From positions 992,001 to 1,056,000 of the forward strand of contig LT629697.1 in NCBI GenBank assembly GCA_900100325.1: DNA of 64,000 bases. The letters run 5' to 3'. This stretch comes from Frankineae bacterium MT45 (lineage in GTDB: Bacteria > Actinomycetota > Actinomycetes > Mycobacteriales > Jatrophihabitantaceae). The notes below the pieces were generated by a model. It saw only the letters and a program-made list of their open reading frames with translations, was not told where the DNA came from and made no database searches. The position numbers and the translations under genes are program-made. This document shows positions 34,450 to 41,987 of the stretch, piece by piece (position 1 is the stretch's first letter; each line of letters begins with the position of its first letter).

Positions 34450-35375
34450 GACGGCTGGACCTTCAACTCCGTCAGCACGCTTTCGACTATCGCTTGGCGG
34501 TCTATGCCGTGAACGCTGTGGTAGTAGGCCTCGCTGCCGGTGCGCCCAGTCGAGTGGCCGGTAACGCCGCGACGAACGACTCGACACGATGTTTCAGCCT
34601 CGGCGGCAATTTCAGATACCAGGGATCCGACCCCGCCGACAATGGAGTGTGCCTCAACTGTCATGGCTAACCGATGCTGTCCCAAGATTCTCTGGAGGTC
34701 GCCGATCGGCGCCGGGGTGAGACTCGCGACCACGACAACCGTGCAGTGAACTCCGCGTTCAGCAAGCAGAATTGCGGCCGCTTCCACCTCGCTCGCGATG
34801 CTGCCCATCGTGATCAGGGCAACGTCGTGGCCCTCCCGGACGACTTGGGCTCGGCCGAGTTCGAACGCTCCGTCGAGTCCTTCGACTCGTCGCTTGTCGT
34901 CCTTCCCGATGCGCAGATACGCAGGACCCGGAATCGTGTGGATGGCGCGCACGACGCTTGCCGTCTGGGCGGCGTCAGCCGGCGCCACGAGCGTCAGGTC
35001 ATTCATGACGCGCAGCGTCCCGATGTCATCGATACCGTGATGGGTCGGACCCGCCGCGCCGTATTCAAACCCGCCGCCAACACCGACGATCCGCACCGGC
35101 AAGTGGTGCAGAACGGCGCCATTTCGAATGAATTCGAGTGGCCGCAGTGAGGCAAATGGGGCGATGGAGTAGCAGTACGGACGGTAGCCCGCCTCCGCCA
35201 GACCAGTGGCGAGGCCGATCATATTTTGTTCGGAGACCCCGACGTTGAAGAAGCGGTCAGGGAAGCGGTCGCTGAACGGCTCGAGCGCCATGAACCCCAG
35301 GTCGGCGGTGAGCAGCACGGTTCGCTCGTCTGCTGCCGCGATCTCGGCGAGGGTCTGTACGAAAGAGGTCCTCAT
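34446..35375 (-). CDS. Transketolase C-terminal subunit (Pyr and C-terminal domains)
   Basis: 309 residues. Pyr domain with LTADLGFMALEPF, the Glu that activates thiamin in GVSEQNMIGLATGLA, and GVGGGFEYGAAGPTHHGIDDIG; then the C-terminal domain (VEAHSIVGGVGSLVSEIAA, GVTGHSTGRTGSEAYYHSVHGI). Pairs with the N-terminal subunit upstream (ATGA overlap) to make one TPP enzyme. Split transketolases in glycan clusters are thought to move two-carbon units onto unusual sugar substrates. Confidence 0.9.
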   Translation of the reverse strand: MRTSFVQTLAEIAAADERTVLLTADLGFMALEPFSDRFPDRFFNVGVSEQNMIGLATGLAEAGYRPYCYSIAPFASLRPLEFIRNGAVLHHLPVRIVGVGGGFEYGAAGPTHHGIDDIGTLRVMNDLTLVAPADAAQTASVVRAIHTIPGPAYLRIGKDDKRRVEGLDGAFELGRAQVVREGHDVALITMGSIASEVEAAAILLAERGVHCTVVVVASLTPAPIGDLQRILGQHRLAMTVEAHSIVGGVGSLVSEIAAEAETSCRVVRRGVTGHSTGRTGSEAYYHSVHGIDRQAIVESVLTELKVQPS

Positions 35376-36205
35376 CGCCCAGCCTCAACTTCATTCATGG
35401 CGTCAGCAAACTGCTCATCGTTCATCGGTAGGTAATGCCACTTGATCTGCCGTTCCATGAACGAAACACCGCAGCCGAACGTGGTTCTAGCGACCAGCAC
35501 ACGCGGGGCGGCATCCGGTCGAGCCGGAGCCGAAAGGTGTTGGATGAGGGAATCGTGATCATGCCCGTCGACCTCGATGGTGTCCCACCCGAAGGCCCGC
35601 CAACGAGCGGCCATATCGTCGACGGAGGAAACATCCCGCGTGAAGCCGAGCGCCTGCTGCTCGTTCAGATCGATGATCGCCGTCAATCCGGAGAGTCTGT
35701 GGTGGCCGGCGAACATGGCGGCCTCCCAGATGGATCCTTCGTTGCACTCGGCGTCGCTGACGAGGGCGATCACCCGGCGTGATGACCCCTGCATCTTGGC
35801 GGCCAATGCCGCACCGACGGCCATGGGCAACCCCTGGCCGAGAGAGCCGGTGCTGAAATCGATCCCGCGCAGCGCGTTCTCCGGATGTACTCCGAGCAGC
35901 GAGTCGTCGGCGCAGTACGTGTCCAGATCCGATTCGCTCAGCTGGCCGATGTGGTTGAGCATCGCGAAGAGGGCGAGCGCGGCGTGCCCCTTGGATAAAA
36001 CGAAGCGATCCCGGTCGGCATCGTCGGGGTTGATGTTGTCCATCACCTCGTACGCGGCCGCGATCAGGTCAGCGACTGAGAGTGCCGACCCGATATGTCC
36101 GACTCCAGCGCGTTTGGACTGTTTGAGAACGGTCCTTCGAATGTGCAGCGCCGCCTCTCTCGATGAGACTGCGGACGCGCTCGTTGCGGTTACGTCGATA
36201 CCCAT
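35372..36205 (-). CDS. Transketolase N-terminal subunit (PP domain)
   Basis: 277 residues from ATG 36205; no good ribosome site is seen. TPP-diphosphate domain: HIGSALSVADLIAAAYEVM, FVLSKGHAALALFAML, GSLGQGLPMAVGAALAAKM, and the Mg/TPP motif SDAECNEGSIWEAAMFA ... DLNEQQALG. Ends where the Pyr subunit begins (4-nt overlap). First gene of the operon 36205 to 30793; all five internal joints are 4-nt overlaps. A complete housekeeping transketolase is about 660 residues, so this is a dedicated split form. Confidence 0.9.
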   Translation of the reverse strand: MGIDVTATSASAVSSREAALHIRRTVLKQSKRAGVGHIGSALSVADLIAAAYEVMDNINPDDADRDRFVLSKGHAALALFAMLNHIGQLSESDLDTYCADDSLLGVHPENALRGIDFSTGSLGQGLPMAVGAALAAKMQGSSRRVIALVSDAECNEGSIWEAAMFAGHHRLSGLTAIIDLNEQQALGFTRDVSSVDDMAARWRAFGWDTIEVDGHDHDSLIQHLSAPARPDAAPRVLVARTTFGCGVSFMERQIKWHYLPMNDEQFADAMNEVEAGR

Positions 36206-36319
36206 ATTGAGGTCAGACGTTAGCAGATTCGAGTCGGACAATTCGGTCGCCGTGACGGGTGTTGCACGGATTCCACGTGAACCGCCACGCGCTCGTCGCG
36301 GCCTGAAAAGTTCGTTGGA

Positions 36320-36325
36320 TAACCT
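36320..36325 (+). promoter_or_regulatory. -10 box of a probable leaderless transcript (36332 gene)
   Basis: TAACCT with 6 nt to ATG 36332. The 126-bp gap also has to hold the promoter of the divergent transketolase operon. Confidence 0.5.
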
Positions 36326-36331
36326 GTCGCG

Positions 36332-37363
36332 ATGAAGCTGAACCTTGGGTCGGGCTGGGACAACCGCGACGGTTACATCAACGTGGATTTTCTTGCCGTC
36401 CACCAGCCTGACGTGGTGGCCGACGTCTTCAAGTTGCCCTTTGCGTCGCACTCGGTATCAGAGGTCTTTGGGCAGGATGTGTTGGAGCATCTCCCGCGCA
36501 CTGCGACGGGCGACGCATTGGCCGAGTGGCGTCGCGTGACAAGGGACGGCGGTGTCGCGCGAATTCGGGTACCAAGCCTGTTCCATGCGGCTGACCTGAT
36601 GCAGCGCACGGACACGCTCGAGATGCACGAACTGTTGCTGCAGAACCTTTATGGCACGCAGGCGTACACCGGCGACATACACCTGACCAGCTTTACCGAT
36701 CGGACCATCGCCGCCGCGTTCCACGCGGCCGGGTTTCGTATGGTCACCGCAGAGCTCGTCGATCAGTGGATGTGGGACATCACGGCCGTCGGTGCTGACG
36801 GCCCGCCGCTGGCATTGTTCTGGGATTCGGGCTTCTACGTTGAGGAGTCTTCGTCGCCGGTCGGATCGACGCCGTCGGGCGAGCCCACGCGTTGGCGCTG
36901 GTGCGATCGAGACGGCTCGATCTCGCTCGTCAACACCGGTGACACCCGTCTGCGTGCGTCGCTCACCTTCGAGCTTGTCGCCCCGCACGCGCCCGGGGCG
37001 GCGGTGACGGTTCGAATCGGCGTCGAAGGGCGATCTGCCCCGGTCGGAGAACCCATCACGATAGATTTCGACGTCGAGGCAGGCCAGCGTCTGGTGATCG
37101 ACCTCCACGCTCCATTCGATCAACTCGATGCACCCGCCGACGCGCGAAAGCTCTACTTCCAGACCCAGCATGTCGCGCTTACGGCGCAGCCGGCGAGCGG
37201 AGGCAGCCCACCCACGCTGAACGGAATGGAGTTCATCTCTGACGTGGCGGAGTCGAGCACCGACCCGGCGCAGCCTCCCGCTGAGCTGCCGACTCCGCAG
37301 GCGTCCGGCCCCGAGAAGCGCAGCCGGCGTGCGCTCAAGCGGATCGCCGCGCGGCTGCCCTAA
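36332..37363 (+). CDS. SAM-dependent methyltransferase-like protein with C-terminal beta domain
   Basis: 343 residues. Compact N-terminal methyltransferase of the 'predicted SAM-dependent' type: KLNLGSGWDNRDGYINVDF at the very start, DVFKLPFASHSVSEVFGQDVLEHLPR, WRRVTRDGGVARIRVPSL. Residues about 190-320 look like a beta-sandwich (LRASLTFELVAPHAPGAAVTVRIG) of unknown role, and the tail is basic. Single gene between divergent and convergent operons. Acceptor not predictable. Confidence 0.78.
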   Translation: MKLNLGSGWDNRDGYINVDFLAVHQPDVVADVFKLPFASHSVSEVFGQDVLEHLPRTATGDALAEWRRVTRDGGVARIRVPSLFHAADLMQRTDTLEMHELLLQNLYGTQAYTGDIHLTSFTDRTIAAAFHAAGFRMVTAELVDQWMWDITAVGADGPPLALFWDSGFYVEESSSPVGSTPSGEPTRWRWCDRDGSISLVNTGDTRLRASLTFELVAPHAPGAAVTVRIGVEGRSAPVGEPITIDFDVEAGQRLVIDLHAPFDQLDAPADARKLYFQTQHVALTAQPASGGSPPTLNGMEFISDVAESSTDPAQPPAELPTPQASGPEKRSRRALKRIAARLP

Positions 37364-37387
37364 CCCGCATGCGAGTGGCGCGAAAGC

Positions 37388-38356
37388 TCAGCCAGTGAGC
37401 TCGTCCAGGTCGGACTGGACCATTCGCTGTACCAACTCCGCGAAGCCAACCGACGGACGCCAGCCGAGCTGCTCACGGGCCTTGCCGGCATCACCGAGCA
37501 GCTCGAACGGGTCGGCCGGCCGCATGAACGCCGGATCGGAGCCGACGAGCGGCTGCCAGTCCGTGATCCCCACATGGTTGAAGGCCGCCTCGACGAAGTC
37601 GCGCACTGAGTGGGCCTCGCCGGTGGCCACGATGTAGTCGTCGGCCACCGCATGCTCGTTCGCCAGCACCATCGCGGCCACGTAGTCCGGCGCCCAACCC
37701 CAGTCTCGCCGGGCGTCCAGGTTCCCCAGCACCAGCTTGTCGGCCTGTCCGAGGCTGATCTCGGCCACCGTGCGGGTGATCTTGCGGGTGACGAAGTTGA
37801 GCGGACGTCGGGGCGACTCGTGGTTGTAGAGGATGCAGGTCGAGACGCCGAGATCGCGGTGACGGTAAACCCCGGCCAGGTGATGGGCGAACGCCTTCGC
37901 CGCGCCGTAGGGCGACGTCGGCCGAATCGGCGTCAATTCGTTCTGTGGCGCCTTCTCCGGTGAACCGAAGATCTCGGCGCTGGAGGCCTGGACCACGCGG
38001 ACCGGAGAACCGATGCGCTGCTGCAGTTCAGCTGCGGCGTCGAAGATCGACAGCGCGCCCAGGCCGGTGATCTGCGCCGTCAGCTCCGGTTCCGACCAGG
38101 ACTGGGCGACCGAGCTGATACCAGCCAGGTTGTAGATCTCGGTGGGCGCGACGTCCAGCACGACCGAGCGCACCTGCTGGCCATCCCGGAGGTCGCCGCT
38201 GTGCCAGGTGATCTGATGATGCAGGCCGTCCAGCGCGCGCCCGGCTGATCCGAGTCCGTGGGAGAGCCCGTGAACCTCGTGGCCGGCCGCGAGTAGCTGT
38301 TCGCAGAGGTAACTGCCGTCCTGACCGGAGGTGCCGGTGACGAAGACAGTCGCCAC
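37388..38356 (-). CDS. GDP-mannose 4,6-dehydratase-family SDR (second copy, possibly RMD-like reductase)
   Basis: 322 residues, GTG start 2 nt after the gmd stop. TGTSGQDGSYLCEQLL, NLAGISSVAQSW, ASSAEIFG, Y-x3-K in SPYGAAKAFAHH, NHESPRRPLNFVTRKI and LGNLDARRDWGWAPDYV are all of the GMD family. It diverges from the neighbour mainly in residues 25-60. Either a second dehydratase or the reductase that turns GDP-4-keto-6-deoxymannose into GDP-D-rhamnose; I cannot separate these by eye. Confidence 0.82.
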   Translation of the reverse strand: MATVFVTGTSGQDGSYLCEQLLAAGHEVHGLSHGLGSAGRALDGLHHQITWHSGDLRDGQQVRSVVLDVAPTEIYNLAGISSVAQSWSEPELTAQITGLGALSIFDAAAELQQRIGSPVRVVQASSAEIFGSPEKAPQNELTPIRPTSPYGAAKAFAHHLAGVYRHRDLGVSTCILYNHESPRRPLNFVTRKITRTVAEISLGQADKLVLGNLDARRDWGWAPDYVAAMVLANEHAVADDYIVATGEAHSVRDFVEAAFNHVGITDWQPLVGSDPAFMRPADPFELLGDAGKAREQLGWRPSVGFAELVQRMVQSDLDELTG

Positions 38357-38358
38357 CC

Positions 38359-39333
38359 CTAAGCGCCTTGTTCGGCTAGATCGTTGTCGACCATCATCTC
38401 GACGAGTTCGGTGAAACCGACCTTCGGGGCCCAGCCCAGCTTCTCGCGGGCCTTGGCCGGGTCGCCGATCAGCAGGTCGACCTCGGCCGGGCGGAAGAAG
38501 CGCGGGTCCTGGTACACGAGGTGATCCCAGTCGGTTATCCCGACGCGGGCAAAGGCCACCTCGAGCAGTTCGCGGATCGAGTGGGTCTCACCGGTGGCCA
38601 CCACGTAGTCGTCGCCCTCCGGCTGCTGCAGCATCAGCCACATCGCCTCCACATAGTCACCGGCGAAGCCCCAGTCGCGCTTGGCGTCCAGGTTGCCCAG
38701 CGAGATCTGGTCCTGCAGGCCGAGCTTGATGCGGGCCACGGCCCGGGTCACCTTGCGCGTCACGAACTCGGGACCACGACGCGGTGATTCGTGGTTGAAG
38801 AGGATCCCGGACGAGGCGTGCATTCCATACGACTCGCGGTAGTTGATCGTCATGTAGTGCCCGAAGACCTTCGCGACGCCGTAGGGCGAGCGCGGCCAGA
38901 GTAGCGTCTCCTCCGTCTGCGGCACCTGCTGAACCTTGCCGAACATCTCCGAACTCGACGCCTGGTAGAAGCGGACCTTTGACGCGTCGGAGCCGGCGTA
39001 CAGGCGGGCCGCCTCGAGGATGTTCAACACGCCCTGGCCGGTGACGTCGCTGGTGACGTGGGCGTTCTCCCAGGAGTAGGCGACGAAGGAGATGGCGCCG
39101 AGGTTGTAGATCTCGTCCGGCTGGGAGGCGTTCAGCGCGCGCATCAGGCTGGAGAGGTCGGTGAGGTCGCCGGTCAGCAGCTGCACGCCGGGCACCGTCT
39201 GCTGCACCAGTTCGTACTTCGGGTTGTTCTGGCCGCGAATCAGGCCGAACACCTCGTACCCCTTCGACAACAGAAGCTCGGACAGGTACAAGCCATCCTG
39301 TCCGGTGATGCCGGTGATGAGTGCGCGGGGCAT
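38359..39333 (-). CDS. gmd: GDP-mannose 4,6-dehydratase
   Basis: 324 residues. [18 protein letters not shown] (NADP site), [15 protein letters not shown], catalytic [17 protein letters not shown] and Y-x3-K ([12 protein letters not shown]), [40 protein letters not shown]. Produces GDP-4-keto-6-deoxy-mannose, precursor of GDP-rhamnose, fucose or perosamine. Typical length is 320-370. ATG with AGGTCAC upstream; divergent from the methyltransferase gene across a 153-bp gap. Confidence 0.93.
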   Translation of the reverse strand: MPRALITGITGQDGLYLSELLLSKGYEVFGLIRGQNNPKYELVQQTVPGVQLLTGDLTDLSSLMRALNASQPDEIYNLGAISFVAYSWENAHVTSDVTGQGVLNILEAARLYAGSDASKVRFYQASSSEMFGKVQQVPQTEETLLWPRSPYGVAKVFGHYMTINYRESYGMHASSGILFNHESPRRGPEFVTRKVTRAVARIKLGLQDQISLGNLDAKRDWGFAGDYVEAMWLMLQQPEGDDYVVATGETHSIRELLEVAFARVGITDWDHLVYQDPRFFRPAEVDLLIGDPAKAREKLGWAPKVGFTELVEMMVDNDLAEQGA

Positions 39334-39486
39334 TTTGTGACCTATCTATTCGGTGGTAAAAGTCCGGTGCCACCTTACGTCATGGGACCTCCGTGGCCGG
39401 AATTCCGCTGATCACCGAGATCCGTGGCCGCTGCTCCGCCTGCCGCTACGATCAGGGCGGCATTCCCTACAGCGAAGTTGGACATC

Positions 39487-40797
39487 ATGTCTTCGGATCT
39501 AGTCAGAGAGCTCGACTCGCTCGCTGCGGCGGCGCTCGGCAGCAATCCCTACGTCGGCCCCATGAGCGTCGAGGCAGCTGAGCGTGACTTCGGCATCAAC
39601 GTGAAGGCCGCCCAGGAAATGGCTGATGTCGACCTCCTTCAGCCGGGTGCGTCCCGTTTGGTCTTCTCAAAGCGGGTTGTCTATCGCTTCGCGCGGATCT
39701 TCCTTACCCGGCAGCGCAACTACAACCGGTCGATCGTCGGAGCGGTGCTGAACCTCGAGCAGCAGATCGCCGCGCTGCGTGCCCGCGAATACAACGACGC
39801 GGCCAGATTGGCGGCCTCGCTCACCAACCTGAACCTGCTCGTCGACCGACTCGACACCCGCATCGACGGCTTGGTCAACGAACTAGGCCCGAACGCCGGC
39901 GCAGCAGCTCGCATCACGACCTCGGTCAACGAGCTGCAACAGAGCCAGCGCAGTGTCCAGGCAGCGGTAGCCATGTTGCGGGCCGACCTCGATGTCGTGC
40001 TGCACGACCTGCGCCCGACCGGGGCCGTACCAGCGCAGCCCGCCACGCTCGCGGATGAGACTTTCGATCAGCTGGCCCAGAGCAAGCGGGCAGAGGAGGA
40101 GGCGTTCTACGAGCGCTTCGAGGACTCGATGCGCGGCTCGACGAGTCACGTCCGTGAGACGCTGGCCCCTTATCTTGCCGATCTGGAGAGCGTGCGCGAA
40201 CTGGGCGGGCCCGTCATCGATGTCGGCACTGGGCGCGGTGAATGGCTGGCCATGATGGCCGAGGCCAACCTGGATGCGATCGGCATCGACACCAACGCCG
40301 AAGCTGTTCAGGTCTCCCAGGCCAGCGGACTGAACGCCATCTGCGGTGACGGCATTGACTACCTGCGAACGCAGCCCGCGCAGTCGGTCGCCGCGGTCAC
40401 CTGTTTTCACGTGGTCGAACACCTGCCGAATCAGCTGCAAGTTGACTTCGTCAAGGCTGCGATGCACGCCCTCAAGCCGGGGGGCCTGCTAATCGTGGAG
40501 ACGCCCAACCCGACCAACCTCAACGTGGGTGCCGCCGCCTTCTACCTCGACCCGACTCATCTGCGCCCGGTCAACCCGGACTACCTTGCTTTCGTCCTGC
40601 GAGATATGGGATTCGCCGACGTAGAGACCCGCTTCCTGCACCCGAACGAGAACTACGTGCCCCGCACTGACCCGGCCGGTCGGGTAACCCTGGACGACGA
40701 ACTCATGTGGGCACTGCGCGGTCCGCAGGACTACGCCGTGATCGCCCGCGCCCCGATGCAGCCGCAGCCGAGCACCGCCGGGTGGGAGCAGGAGTGA
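39487..40797 (+). CDS. Coiled-coil protein with SAM methyltransferase domain
   Basis: 436 residues from ATG 39487 (GGA 6 nt upstream); earlier in-frame start 39424 lacks support. Residues about 75-215 are helical with heptad-like patterns. Residues about 240-400 are a methyltransferase: VIDVGTGRGEWLAMMAE, GIDTNAEAV, VTCFHVVEHLPNQ, LKPGGLLIVETPNPTN, YLDPTHLRPVN. The mix resembles the methyltransferase and coiled-coil parts of WbdD-type chain terminators of ABC-exported O antigens, without a kinase. GTGA overlap with the next GT4. Confidence 0.8.
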   Translation: MSSDLVRELDSLAAAALGSNPYVGPMSVEAAERDFGINVKAAQEMADVDLLQPGASRLVFSKRVVYRFARIFLTRQRNYNRSIVGAVLNLEQQIAALRAREYNDAARLAASLTNLNLLVDRLDTRIDGLVNELGPNAGAAARITTSVNELQQSQRSVQAAVAMLRADLDVVLHDLRPTGAVPAQPATLADETFDQLAQSKRAEEEAFYERFEDSMRGSTSHVRETLAPYLADLESVRELGGPVIDVGTGRGEWLAMMAEANLDAIGIDTNAEAVQVSQASGLNAICGDGIDYLRTQPAQSVAAVTCFHVVEHLPNQLQVDFVKAAMHALKPGGLLIVETPNPTNLNVGAAAFYLDPTHLRPVNPDYLAFVLRDMGFADVETRFLHPNENYVPRTDPAGRVTLDDELMWALRGPQDYAVIARAPMQPQPSTAGWEQE

Positions 40798-41987
40798 CCC
40801 TGCGCATCGCCATCGTCAAGCCTGACTGGGGAATCACCGGGGGGTTCGAGCTGCTCGCCGACGAGCTTGCGCGTCGGCTGCAGGCCTCGGGACACGAGAT
40901 CCGCTGGATGAGCCCGTCGGTGGCTGACCTGGATCCACGCCCCTACGAGCTGAATGTCGATGGCATCGCCGCTCAGGCCCCGGACTATCTGCGTTTCGTC
41001 CAGCTGGTCGAGGCCTTCGGCTCACTCGATCTGCACAGAGCCGACCTGGTGATCTCCACTCAGCCACCCTCCTACGCGATTGACCATCCGCGTCATATCG
41101 CCGTGTTCTCCCACCACTACCGTTCCTTCTACGACCTCAGCGACACGATGATCGAGGCCGGGATGATTAAGGATGTGGCCGCTCATCGGCACGCCGAACT
41201 GCTGGTGCGGCAGATCGATGCCCGCTACCTGACTCCCATTCCACGCATCCTCGCCACCTCTGCGGAGGTGAAGCGGCGGATCGGTGACTTCAACGGCCTA
41301 CATGAGAACGTCGGGGTCTTCCATGCTGGTCTGGGATTTCAAGGCACCTTCCCGCAGCCGCGCAGCTCAGACACCTTCGACTACGCGCTCTGTGTCAGTC
41401 GGCACGAGTTCCCAAAACGCACCGAACTCTTCGTATCCGCCATGTCTCAGGCGCCGGAGGTCGATGCGATCGCCGTCGGTCGGGGCGGACGCTCGGGCTA
41501 CACGATCGAACTGGCCGAACAGCTGCGGGCCGGAGAGCGCGACACCGGTGACGACCGTTCTCTCTGGTGCAACGAGGTGCCCTTCATCGACCCAGGTGAG
41601 CTACCCCGGACGGTCGGGCGGCTGCGCTTCTCCGGGTTCGTCACGGCCGATGAGCTGGATGAGCTCTACCGCGGGGCGCTCTGCGTAGTTGCACCTGCGT
41701 TCCTCGAGGATTACGGCCTCACTGCGATCGAGGCGATGGCCTACGGCAAGCCGCTGATCGTCTGCTCGGACGGCGGCAATCTCGTCAACTTCGTCACCGA
41801 CGAGGTCAACGGGCTGATCGTCGAGCCGACCGGTGCGGCCATCGCCGCCGCCGTTCGCCGACTCGCTGACGACCGCGACCTGGCCCGCCGACTCGGAGCT
41901 GCGGCCCGCGAATTGGCTCAGGAGTTCACCTGGGAGAACGCGATGAAGACCTTCGAAGCGGCCATGGAAGAGGTCCTGGCCGGATGA
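40794..41987 (+). CDS. GT4 family glycosyltransferase
   Basis: 397 residues from GTG 40794 (4-nt overlap with the methyltransferase). GT-B fold starting IAIVKPDWGITGGFELLADELARRL; second half has ALCVSRHEFPKRTELFVSAM, GFVTADELDELYRGALCVVAPAFLEDYGLTAIEAMAYGKPLIVCSDGG with the E-x7-E pair. AGS: cytoplasmic enzyme adding a sugar in the exported glycan. ATGA overlap with the double GT4 that follows. Confidence 0.88.
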   Translation: MTLRIAIVKPDWGITGGFELLADELARRLQASGHEIRWMSPSVADLDPRPYELNVDGIAAQAPDYLRFVQLVEAFGSLDLHRADLVISTQPPSYAIDHPRHIAVFSHHYRSFYDLSDTMIEAGMIKDVAAHRHAELLVRQIDARYLTPIPRILATSAEVKRRIGDFNGLHENVGVFHAGLGFQGTFPQPRSSDTFDYALCVSRHEFPKRTELFVSAMSQAPEVDAIAVGRGGRSGYTIELAEQLRAGERDTGDDRSLWCNEVPFIDPGELPRTVGRLRFSGFVTADELDELYRGALCVVAPAFLEDYGLTAIEAMAYGKPLIVCSDGGNLVNFVTDEVNGLIVEPTGAAIAAAVRRLADDRDLARRLGAAARELAQEFTWENAMKTFEAAMEEVLAG

